Positions 27,143 through 35,131 of a stretch of DNA of 64,000 nucleotides are shown one piece after another. The notes beneath the pieces are model-generated. The model had not been told where the DNA came from and ran no database searches. It was given only the letters and a program-made list of their open reading frames with translations. The stretch is from positions 31,495 to 95,494 of the forward strand of contig NZ_RQZH01000006.1 of NCBI RefSeq assembly GCF_003932845.1. Direction: 5' to 3'. The DNA comes from Prevotella sp. OH937_COT-195 (GTDB lineage: Bacteria; Bacteroidota; Bacteroidia; Bacteroidales; Bacteroidaceae). The translations under genes were made by a program, and so were the position numbers. Each line of letters opens with the position of its first letter. Within the stretch, counting starts at the first letter, position 1.

Positions 27143-28393
27143 TTATTCGCCTTTTATGGCAGCTACCCCGGGAAGAACTTTCCCCTCGATGGCCTCAAGT
27201 AGTGCGCCACCGCCGGTTGAGATATAACTTACCTTATCTGCCATTCCGAATTTGTTTATGCAGGCAACTGAATCTCCCCCGCCAATCAAAGAGAACGCAC
27301 CGTTTGCAGTTGCTTTCGCTATGGATTCTGCGATGGCTTTCGATCCTCCAACGAAATTATCGAACTCAAACACCCCTGCCGGACCATTCCAAAGTATTGT
27401 CTTTGCACCTTCTATCGCTTCGGCAAATGCCTTTCGAGTTTCCGGACCGGCATCAAGGCCTTGCCAGCCTTCGGGTATGGCATTCGACCGTACCACTTGT
27501 GTCTTGGCATCATTCGAGAAACCGTCTGCTGCAATGCAGTCACTTCCGAGTATGAGGTTAACTCCGTTCTCCTTAGCTTTCTTCATAACGTTGAGTGCTA
27601 CATCAAGTTTGTCAAGTTCAACGATAGAATTTCCTATTTCTCCGCCTTGAGCCTTGGCAAATGTATATGTCATGCCTCCGCAAAGGATAAGGTTATCCAC
27701 TTTTCCGAGCAAGTTCTCAATTATTCCAATCTTGGTAGAAACTTTCGAGCCACCCATTATTGCAGTGAACGGGCGTTTGATATTGTCCAATATGGCATCT
27801 ACGGCCTTTACCTCTTTCTCCATTAGATAGCCAAGCATTCGATTATCCTTGTCGAAAAATTCGTCTATGACGGCAGTAGAGGCATGTTTGCGGTGTGCCG
27901 TACCAAAAGCATCCATGACGTATGCATCGGCATAAGATGCAAGTTTCTTTGCAAAATCTTTCTGCGATGCTTTCATTACTTTCTTTGCTTCGTCATATTC
28001 CGGAGCATCTTTATCAACTCCCACCGGTTTTCCTTCTTCCTCGGGATAGAATCGCAGATTTTCAAGCAACAAAGCCTCTCCCTCTTTCAGTTCCGCAGCC
28101 TCGTTTGAAGCATTGGCACAATCGGGTGCAAACTTCACTACAACCCCCAATGCCTTGCTTACCGCCGGCACAATCTGTTTCAACGAAAGTTTGGGATTAA
28201 CTTTGCCCTTCGGCTTACCCATGTGAGACATCATTATTACAGAACCTCCGTCGGCTATAATTTTCTTCAGCGTCGGAAGTGCTCCGCGTATGCGAGTGTC
28301 GTCGGTTACGTTACCATTCTCATCAATGGGAACATTGAAATCTACGCGAACGATTGCCTTTTTACCGGCAAAATTAAATTGGTCAATTGTCAT
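27143..28393 (-). CDS. pgk: Phosphoglycerate kinase
   Basis: Glycolytic kinase interconverting 1,3-bisphosphoglycerate + ADP and 3-phosphoglycerate + ATP. 416 residues with [12 protein letters not shown] at the N-terminus (substrate-binding Asp/Asn), [33 protein letters not shown], and the nucleotide loop [13 protein letters not shown] near the C-terminus. It carries an insertion near residue 120-145 ([19 protein letters not shown]), common in Bacteroidota Pgk. Minus-strand -7 box TAATTTTGC at 28440-28448. Confidence 0.97.
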   Translation of the reverse strand: MTIDQFNFAGKKAIVRVDFNVPIDENGNVTDDTRIRGALPTLKKIIADGGSVIMMSHMGKPKGKVNPKLSLKQIVPAVSKALGVVVKFAPDCANASNEAAELKEGEALLLENLRFYPEEEGKPVGVDKDAPEYDEAKKVMKASQKDFAKKLASYADAYVMDAFGTAHRKHASTAVIDEFFDKDNRMLGYLMEKEVKAVDAILDNIKRPFTAIMGGSKVSTKIGIIENLLGKVDNLILCGGMTYTFAKAQGGEIGNSIVELDKLDVALNVMKKAKENGVNLILGSDCIAADGFSNDAKTQVVRSNAIPEGWQGLDAGPETRKAFAEAIEGAKTILWNGPAGVFEFDNFVGGSKAIAESIAKATANGAFSLIGGGDSVACINKFGMADKVSYISTGGGALLEAIEGKVLPGVAAIKGE

Positions 28394-28439
28394 AGCTCTT
28401 AAAATATAAGTTGTGTTTGTTATATGTTTTTTACTAATT

Positions 28440-28448
28440 GCAAAATTA
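28440..28448 (-). promoter_or_regulatory. pgk -7 box
   Basis: Minus strand TAATTTTGC, 46 nt before the pgk ATG; -33 not clear. Confidence 0.5.
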
Positions 28449-28575
28449 AATAATTAAATTGACATCTGCTAATGGATAATGATTATTTTATCTTATTTTA
28501 TGGAATAACTGATTTATGTTATGTCTTTATGGAAAACAATGAGTTAACAATGATGTTTTTATGCCGGAAAAATGA

Positions 28576-28584
28576 TACCTTTGC
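28576..28584 (+). promoter_or_regulatory. queC -7 box
   Basis: TACCTTTGC; transcription start near 28591, 13 nt before ATG 28604. This excludes the longer reading frame that starts at 28472. No preQ1-type aptamer is recognisable in the short leader. Confidence 0.65.
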
Positions 28585-28603
28585 AGTCGTAAACAATATC
28601 ATC

Positions 28604-29257
28604 ATGGAAAAGGACAGCATCATAATAGTAAGCGGCGGAATGGATAGCATCACACTGTTGTACGAATATAAGGAACGCATCGCACTCGGTGTTTCATTTG
28701 ATTACGGAAGCAATCACAATGCTCGCGAGATACCTTTTGCACACCGACACTGCGAACATTTGGGCATTGAACATATCACAATAAACCTTGCTTTCATGCC
28801 AAGATTTTTAAAAAGTTCACTGCTTGACGGTGCTGGCGCAATTCCCGAAGGACATTACGCCGAAGATAACATGAAGTCCACGGTTGTTCCTTTCCGTAAC
28901 GGAATAATGCTCTCAATAGCAACCGGAATTGCAGAAAGCCGCGGACTGAAATATGTAATGATGGCTAATCACGGTGGAGATCACGCCATTTATCCAGACT
29001 GCACCACCGAGTTTGTCGAGGCGATGAGCAAAGCGACCAAAGCAGGTACATTTCCCGGTATAGAAATACTTGCACCATACACCGGCATTACAAAAACTGA
29101 CATAGCAAGGCGGGGTGACAAACTCGGCATAGACTATTCAAAGACGTGGAGTTGCTACAAAGGCGGAGAACATCACTGTGGCAAATGTGGGACATGCATC
29201 GAGCGGATTGAGGCATTGCGCGATGCCGGAATATTCGACAATACGGTATATGACTGA
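28604..29257 (+). CDS. queC: 7-cyano-7-deazaguanine synthase QueC
   Basis: ATP-dependent conversion of 7-carboxy-7-deazaguanine to preQ0 for queuosine in tRNA. 217 residues with the PP-loop SGGMDS (about 10-15; usually SGGQDS/SGGLDS), the VPFRNGIMLSIA and GDHAIYPDC segments, and the zinc site CYKGGEHHCGKCGTC. The start ATG 28604 is set by the -7 box at 28576. No other queuosine gene is adjacent. Confidence 0.93.
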   Translation: MEKDSIIIVSGGMDSITLLYEYKERIALGVSFDYGSNHNAREIPFAHRHCEHLGIEHITINLAFMPRFLKSSLLDGAGAIPEGHYAEDNMKSTVVPFRNGIMLSIATGIAESRGLKYVMMANHGGDHAIYPDCTTEFVEAMSKATKAGTFPGIEILAPYTGITKTDIARRGDKLGIDYSKTWSCYKGGEHHCGKCGTCIERIEALRDAGIFDNTVYD

Positions 29258-29258
29258 C

Positions 29259-30125
29259 CTATCTGTCCGTCTTCTTTTCCATTAGTCTCGCACTTATCGA
29301 TCCGTACTGGTAGTACATACAAAAGAACTGCCATAGCCACACCGGCGAACAGGCTGCGGAAGCAATGAATGCACCGGTAAAAATAAGCAACGGGACTGTA
29401 TGTGGCATACCGGATTGATCACCAAAATATATGCCGAGCGAATCTTGCAGACTTGCCACCGTAATCACCCATAACGGTGCGGCAAGAAGAATGGCAAGAA
29501 GAATGCCTATAAGCAGCGAAACAAAGATTGTAACGAACAATCCTCCATAGAAACGTATGCCGGTAAAGTAGTTTTTCCCAATTATGCTTGCAAACCTCAC
29601 ATTATCTTCTGCCATATATTTAATTCCGCTGTAACCTGTCGGAAGCAACAACAATGAAGTAATGATTGCTATGACAACTGCAATCAACACATGGAGAAGC
29701 AGCATTACCTGTTTCCATATCACCACGAGCGAAATGCTTATTGAATAGAATAGTACAATGTCGGCAATGAACACCACTGCCGGTATGGCATAATATTTCA
29801 TTGCTCTCGCAATGTTATGCCTTGTGCCTTGTTCTTTCAACACCGCCATGACGCTGCCTGAAGTGCATGCCGCAAGAATAAGAGTTGTCAACGAACCGGC
29901 TACCCATACAAACCACAGGATAACGGTTTGTATATCTGTCGTGGCAGACGGCATCATCAGTGCTGCAGAAAATGCGACAGCCGTTGCCAACGATATGCCC
30001 AAAAGCCATGGCCAAAGACGTTTAATCCATAGTGTTGTGTTATCAGCCATAAGCCTGTATGCGGTTTTTGCAACAGCAGATTGGCTTCTACTCTTAACTT
30101 GGTTTTCTATTTTCAATGTTCCCAT
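29259..30125 (-). CDS. Membrane protein of unknown function downstream of feoAB
   Basis: 288 residues from ATG 30125 (alternative ATGs at 30137 and 30146, TTG at 30179). Six predicted transmembrane helices, starting after an amphipathic SRSQSAVAKTAYRLMADNTTLWIKR-like segment. It resembles conserved uncharacterised Bacteroidota membrane proteins, but I know no function. 70 nt after the feoAB stop and probably cotranscribed, so a link to iron uptake is possible but unsupported. It ends 1 nt from the convergent queC stop. Confidence 0.72.
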   Translation of the reverse strand: MGTLKIENQVKSRSQSAVAKTAYRLMADNTTLWIKRLWPWLLGISLATAVAFSAALMMPSATTDIQTVILWFVWVAGSLTTLILAACTSGSVMAVLKEQGTRHNIARAMKYYAIPAVVFIADIVLFYSISISLVVIWKQVMLLLHVLIAVVIAIITSLLLLPTGYSGIKYMAEDNVRFASIIGKNYFTGIRFYGGLFVTIFVSLLIGILLAILLAAPLWVITVASLQDSLGIYFGDQSGMPHTVPLLIFTGAFIASAACSPVWLWQFFCMYYQYGSISARLMEKKTDR

Positions 30126-30195
30126 GTTCCAAATCATTATGTTTCGCATGTTATTGCAATTATATACCCTTTGTGGCAATACTTATTCTCGATAC

Positions 30196-32598
30196 TCATA
30201 GTCCGATGACACGCCCTGCCTGATATACAACGGCAGAAGCTATCCATGCCAGTGCAGTTGTATAGAAAGCCGTAAACAAAGCCCATCGCCACGAGCCCGT
30301 CTCGCCCTTTATTGCCGCTATGGTGGCAATGCATGGGAAATAGATAAGCACGAATATCAGGTATGCGAATGCTGTCAGCGGTGTTATGCCATCGACCTCC
30401 ATCTTATGTCGCAGGTTTACATACTTTGCTGTATTGTCATCGAGCGTGTCGTCAGCCACTTCTTCATCGTTGGCATAAAGCACTCCAATCGTAGAAGCAA
30501 CAATTTCCTTTGCTCCGACACCGGCAATTAGCGACACATCAAGTTTCCAACCGAATCCCTGCGGATAGAAAAACGGCTCTATTGCCTTGCCCATCATTCC
30601 TATATAACTCTGTTCCTGCTGCTCCTGCGGTTCGAGCGAGTCGTCATGAGGAAAATATCCGAGTCCCCATACTATAAGGCTTGCCGCAAGAATAATACCT
30701 CCCATCTTCTTGAGATACTGTTTCCCTTTCTCCCATGTGTGACGTATGATTGCCTTTGCCGTCGGAAAACGATAAGGTGGTAATTCCATTACGAACGGCG
30801 TGTCTTCTCCTTTCACAATGAATTTGCTGAACAACCTGCTCATCAATACAGCGACCAAGATACCTATGGCATATAAAAGTATCATTATGTAAGTCCTGTA
30901 TTCAATGGCAAAAAACGTTCCAACTATCATTATATATATAGGCAGACGTGCGGAGCAACTCATAAAAGGCAGCACGAGCATCGTTACGAGTCGCGAGCGT
31001 CGACTCTCTATCATTCGCGTTGCCATTACGGCAGGCACGTTGCAACCAAAGCCCATTATCAGTGGGATAAACGACTTCCCGTGTACTCCCATGCCGTGCA
31101 TAAGTTTGTCCATTATGAATGCCGCACGTGCCATATATCCGGAGTCTTCCATAAACGATATGAACATATACAGTATCAATATCTGCGGAAGAAATACTAT
31201 TACCGCACCAACACCTGCTATGGCACCATCTACGACCATGGCTCGCAGCGGTCCGCTTGGCATAATGTCGTTGAGCCATTCTGAAAGTGCTGCAACTCCC
31301 GTTTCTATCCACTCCATCGGATACTGCCCTATGTTGAATGTTGTGAAAAACATCAGATAGATAAACAGGAAGAACAGTGGGAAGCCGAGCCACTTGTGGG
31401 TTATCAGTGCATCTAATTTGTGAGTGATGCCGTAGTTGTAAGTCTCTTTACCCTCGGCATATCCTATTTCTTTCAATGCACCATGTATGAAACCGTATTT
31501 AGCATCCATAACTGCCGTTTCCGATTCTTCGTGTGTCTCTTTTTTCAACCATGAGGCAGCATCGTCCCTATGTTTGATAATTTCCTTGAAATCCGGAAGC
31601 AAGGATATTGATTTTTCTACCTGCTTGTCGTTTTCGAGCAGTTTTATGGCAAGGTAACGTGTCGAAAATCGCCGTCTTACATCGTGATATGCCTTAAGGT
31701 GTTCTTGAATGTCGCTTATGGCACTCTCTATGTATTCTCCGTGGTTTATGTGGATATGTCTCACACGTGTCTTCTTGTATTTTCCCTCATAAACTTGGAT
31801 AATGGTTTTGAAAAGTTCGTCTATACCCTCCCCGCTCTTGAAAATTGTTGGTACGAGAGGAAACCCCAACAACTCACTCAACTTTGTATAATCAAGCGTG
31901 TCGCCGCGTTTTTCTATTTCATCGTACATATTTAATGCACCAACCATACATAGGTTCATATCAATGAGTTGCGTGGTTAGATACAAGTTTCTCTCAAGGT
32001 TACTAGTATCAATCACGTTGAGAACCACATCGGGGGTTTTGTCCACTATCTGTTTCCTCACATACAACTCTTCCGGCGAGTATGCAGAGAGTGAATATGT
32101 GCCGGGAAGGTCAACAAGATTAAATCTGTATCCTTTAAATTCCACAATACCTTCCTTGGCATCAACGGTAACTCCGGAGTAGTTGCCTACACGTTCGTGT
32201 GCCCCACTCGCAACGTTGAATAAAGATGTCTTTCCACAATTCGGGTTGCCAACGATTGCCACATTTATCTCGCGGTGTTTCTCCATAGCCTGCGAATGTG
32301 TACTTGCCGCCTCGCTTCCAATTGTCAGTTTTCCGGTATTTTCCGTTTCTTCGTCTTGAACAGATTTATCACTTGCTATTTTAACCACTTCTATCTGTGC
32401 TGCTTCGCTGTGACGCAACGAAATCTCATACCCCATGATTTTGTATTTCACAGGGTCTTGCAACGGGGCATTCAGCAAAACCTCTACGTTTTTCCCTTTT
32501 ATGAACCCCATTTCAATTATGCGCTTTTTAAAACCGCCGTGGCCATACACCTTGACGATAATACCGCTCTCTCCTCGCTTTAATTCTGATAGTCGCAT
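30196..32598 (-). CDS. feoB: Fused FeoA-FeoB ferrous iron transporter
   Basis: 800 residues. Residues 1-72 are a FeoA SH3-like domain (LSELKRGESGIIVKVYG, MGFIKGKNVEVL, PVKYKIMGYEISLR). After a Thr/Ser/Glu-rich linker comes the FeoB G domain: G1 GNPNCGKTSLFN, G2 with NYSGVTVDAKEG, G3 DLPGTYSL. The C-terminal half has two Gate domains (GFGCNVPAVMATR; GVGAKEIVASTIGVLY) in about 8-10 helices. It imports Fe(II) across the inner membrane. ATG 32598 is preferred to a TTG two codons upstream. The FeoA-FeoB fusion replaces a separate feoA gene. Confidence 0.95.
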   Translation of the reverse strand: MRLSELKRGESGIIVKVYGHGGFKKRIIEMGFIKGKNVEVLLNAPLQDPVKYKIMGYEISLRHSEAAQIEVVKIASDKSVQDEETENTGKLTIGSEAASTHSQAMEKHREINVAIVGNPNCGKTSLFNVASGAHERVGNYSGVTVDAKEGIVEFKGYRFNLVDLPGTYSLSAYSPEELYVRKQIVDKTPDVVLNVIDTSNLERNLYLTTQLIDMNLCMVGALNMYDEIEKRGDTLDYTKLSELLGFPLVPTIFKSGEGIDELFKTIIQVYEGKYKKTRVRHIHINHGEYIESAISDIQEHLKAYHDVRRRFSTRYLAIKLLENDKQVEKSISLLPDFKEIIKHRDDAASWLKKETHEESETAVMDAKYGFIHGALKEIGYAEGKETYNYGITHKLDALITHKWLGFPLFFLFIYLMFFTTFNIGQYPMEWIETGVAALSEWLNDIMPSGPLRAMVVDGAIAGVGAVIVFLPQILILYMFISFMEDSGYMARAAFIMDKLMHGMGVHGKSFIPLIMGFGCNVPAVMATRMIESRRSRLVTMLVLPFMSCSARLPIYIMIVGTFFAIEYRTYIMILLYAIGILVAVLMSRLFSKFIVKGEDTPFVMELPPYRFPTAKAIIRHTWEKGKQYLKKMGGIILAASLIVWGLGYFPHDDSLEPQEQQEQSYIGMMGKAIEPFFYPQGFGWKLDVSLIAGVGAKEIVASTIGVLYANDEEVADDTLDDNTAKYVNLRHKMEVDGITPLTAFAYLIFVLIYFPCIATIAAIKGETGSWRWALFTAFYTTALAWIASAVVYQAGRVIGL

Positions 32599-32671
32599 AT
32601 CCAAATATGGTTTAATTCATGTAAAATTACGGAAATATACCGAGATAATAGCAAATTCCTTGTAAAAATAC

Positions 32672-33427
32672 CTACAAATGATTACTGTGAAGAAAGGTTT
32701 CAGCCCTTTTCAAGTCATCGGGAGTATCTATGCCGATTGTCTCTGCATCAGTTATGCCTACTTTTATCTTATACCCGTTTTGAAGCCATCTCAACTGTTC
32801 AAGACATTCTGCCATTTCAAGCGATGATTGCGGGAGTGAGGTAATTTCTTTTAAAACTTCTGTTTTATAAGCATATAAACCAATATGTTTCAGGAAAGGA
32901 AATGAAAAAAGCCATGCGTCCTCTTCTTTTCCGCGAACAAACGGAATTATGCTGCGACTGAAATACATGGCACAATCGTTGTTGTCAACCACTATTTTGG
33001 GAGAGTTGGGATTGCGCAACGTGTCAATTCCCGCGTCATTGCCAAAAGGCTTGCCGAGTGTTGCGATTTGGGTCCTATCGTCATTAAAACACTTGCATAC
33101 GGCAACTATTTGTTCCGGCAGTACGAACGGTTCATCGCCTTGGATGTTTATTATCACATCGGCATCAGTCCCCAATTTCACTACCGCCTCGTTTATTCTG
33201 TCGGTGCCGCTTCGATGTTGGTTGGAGGTCATAACTACCTTTCCTCCGAATTCTTTCACTGCACGAGCAATTCTTTCGTCGTCGGTGGCAACATAAACCT
33301 CTTCGACGGCCTTGCCCGCCTGTTCATACACTCGTTGTATTATAGTTTTTCCTCCGAGCAATGCCAGCGGTTTTCCGGGAAATCTCGTAGAGGCAAAGCG
33401 TGCAGGTATTATTGCAATAAACTTCAT
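32672..33427 (-). CDS. kdsB: CMP-KDO synthetase (3-deoxy-manno-octulosonate cytidylyltransferase)
   Basis: Activates KDO as CMP-KDO for lipid A inner core. 251 residues from ATG 33427: IIPARFASTRFPGKPL at the N-terminus, TSNQHRSGTDRINEA, INIQGDEPFV, YFSRSIIPF and HIGLYAYK are KdsB motifs. A 32-residue upstream extension in this frame is not part of the family and crosses the -7 box (TAATTTTGC, minus, 33463-33471). 73 nt from feoAB. Confidence 0.96.
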   Translation of the reverse strand: MKFIAIIPARFASTRFPGKPLALLGGKTIIQRVYEQAGKAVEEVYVATDDERIARAVKEFGGKVVMTSNQHRSGTDRINEAVVKLGTDADVIINIQGDEPFVLPEQIVAVCKCFNDDRTQIATLGKPFGNDAGIDTLRNPNSPKIVVDNNDCAMYFSRSIIPFVRGKEEDAWLFSFPFLKHIGLYAYKTEVLKEITSLPQSSLEMAECLEQLRWLQNGYKIKVGITDAETIGIDTPDDLKRAETFLHSNHL

Positions 33428-33546
33428 CGTTTTATTATAAATTGATGCTTTTGTTTTATGCTGCAAAATTAGATATTTTTTCCGAGATAATGTTCTCGTA
33501 TATACAAAAAAACGTTTCGGCATGTATTTTCAAATAAAGTATTTTC

Positions 33547-33626
33547 CAATTTCGGCGGATTTGCAAAACAAACTCGGCGAAATTGATTACTAATTTCGCC
33601 GAAATTACAAACCTAATCAGCCAAAA
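33547..33626. repeat. Palindromic intergenic repeat, copy 3
   Basis: Hairpin CGGCGAAATT (33575-33584), loop GATTACT, AATTTCGCCG (33592-33601), 10-bp perfect stem. Read on the other strand the loop is AGTAATC, close to the loops of copies 1 and 2. Flanked by further half-units (AATTTCGGCGGATTTG at 33549-33564 and CAGCCAAAATTA at 33618-33629). Confidence 0.8.
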
Positions 33627-33938
33627 TTATATTGAGACTGCATTACTTGTGGAAAACAATGCACATCATTATTATTGTATAAAGATATAAGGTTATGCCA
33701 TATATTGAGTTTTGCAAATCAATTTAGATGTTCAAAATTAATCACTTGCCACGGTAAAGACAAGTTTGTCTCGCGGACAAACCAAAATTTACATAATCAA
33801 CAATTATATATTTATAAGCAATCTGTTGTTTTGTGGAGTTATCTAAAAAATATATGAAAATGCCGCGACAATTAGTTTTGAAAGCCTGCTTAAAAAAATA
33901 AAATAAGAAAAAAGTAATCTGAATTTACACTGTTTTCT

Positions 33939-33970
33939 TTTGTAATCTTGCCTTTTTTTCATAAATTTGC
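33939..33970 (+). promoter_or_regulatory. Promoter of the MORN-glgB operon (TTTG-N19-TAAATTTG)
   Basis: TTTG 33939-33942, 19 nt, TAAATTTGC 33962-33970: exact consensus, 27 nt before ATG 33998. Confidence 0.8.
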
Positions 33971-33997
33971 GTCTTGAAACATTAAAATTACAGCATA

Positions 33998-35101
33998 ATG
34001 AAGAAGATTGTTATGGCTATGGTATTTGCCATGCCTCTCGTTTCAAACGCCCAAAAGATAACTCTCAGCTCGTGTGTCACAAAAGACGGGACAAACTACA
34101 AAGGCGAGATGTCGGGCGGAAAACCGCATGGAAAAGGCAGTGCCACATACAAAAACGGCGATATATACGAAGGAGAGTTTGTCAAGGGAAAACGCCAAGG
34201 AAAGGGAACATATACTTTTTCCGACGGGGGAAAATATGAAGGACAATGGTTTCAGGATCAGCAACATGGTCATGGTACTCTATACGACCCTGACAACAAC
34301 AAATACGTCGGACTATGGTATCGCGATTATCAGGAGGGACATGGCATAAAATACTACTATAACGGTGACGTGTATGACGGGGAGTGGTATCATGACAACC
34401 GACAGGGATATGGAAAATACACTTTTGCGAGTGGCGCATATTATGCCGGACAGTGGGACGAGGACAAGCGCAATGGCAAGGGACTGTTCGACTGGGGAGA
34501 CGGGTCGTCATACGACGGCGACTGGATTGACAATCAGATGAACGGCAAGGGTACATATAAATATGCTTCGGGCGATTCATATACAGGCGACTTCAAGGAC
34601 GGAGTGATGAATGGTAAAGGGATTTACAAATTTCAGAATGGCGACATTTACGAAGGGGATTATTTCAAAGGGAAGCGTACAGGAGAAGGTATTTTCCGAT
34701 ATGCAAACGGTGATGTATATACCGGACACTTCGTCAACGGAGAAAAAGAAGGCAAAGGAACGCTGAAATGGAAAAGCGGAGACGTGTATGCGGGGCAATG
34801 GAAAAACGACAAGCAGAACGGACATGGAAAACTGACAAAGAAAGAGGGAGACGTTTTTGAAGGCGATTTCAAGGACGGCAATGTGGAAGGAGAAATAATA
34901 ATACATTATTCCGATGGGAGCAAGTTCCGCGGAATATACAAAAATGGAAAACGTAACGGCAAAGCAATAGAAGTTGACAAGGCAGGAAACCGTTTTGAGG
35001 GTACATACAAAGACGACCTTCGTGATGGAGAATACGTTGAAAAAGATCGTAACGGAAATGTTACATCTAAAGGAACATACACAAGAGGAAGTAAACGGTA
35101 G
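33998..35101 (+). CDS. Secreted MORN-repeat protein
   Basis: 367 residues: signal peptide (1-19, ending VSNAQ), a short segment, then 14 back-to-back 23-residue MORN repeats from about residue 33 to 354 (YEGEFVKGKRQGKGTYTF-type units), and a short basic tail. The first eleven units keep the Y-x-G and G-x-G core; the last three are degenerate. MORN arrays form elongated beta-sheets that bind lipids or proteins. Only 3 nt separate it from the branching-enzyme frame, so they form one operon. Its role is unknown; contact with the envelope or a glycan is a guess. Confidence 0.85.
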   Translation: MKKIVMAMVFAMPLVSNAQKITLSSCVTKDGTNYKGEMSGGKPHGKGSATYKNGDIYEGEFVKGKRQGKGTYTFSDGGKYEGQWFQDQQHGHGTLYDPDNNKYVGLWYRDYQEGHGIKYYYNGDVYDGEWYHDNRQGYGKYTFASGAYYAGQWDEDKRNGKGLFDWGDGSSYDGDWIDNQMNGKGTYKYASGDSYTGDFKDGVMNGKGIYKFQNGDIYEGDYFKGKRTGEGIFRYANGDVYTGHFVNGEKEGKGTLKWKSGDVYAGQWKNDKQNGHGKLTKKEGDVFEGDFKDGNVEGEIIIHYSDGSKFRGIYKNGKRNGKAIEVDKAGNRFEGTYKDDLRDGEYVEKDRNGNVTSKGTYTRGSKR

Positions 35102-35131
35102 AAAATGTATATCAGAAAAATAAAAACAAGC

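Larger units (their letters stand above)
33428..33997. other. 570-bp intergenic region kdsB/MORN gene
   Basis: Divergent promoters lie at its two ends (kdsB -7 box at 33463-33471; MORN-gene promoter at 33939-33970). A palindromic repeat is at 33547-33626. The remaining A/T-rich 33630-33930 stretch shows no coding frame or structured RNA that I can support. Confidence 0.7.

Noticed and set aside
28472..28603. 44-residue N-terminal extension of QueC
   Set aside because: The -7 box at 28576 lies inside it, and QueC begins at the PP-loop strand just after 28604.
12591..33626. CRISPR-like arrays made of the GCCGAAATT units
   Set aside because: Units are palindromes in singles or pairs without regular spacers, and there are no cas genes.
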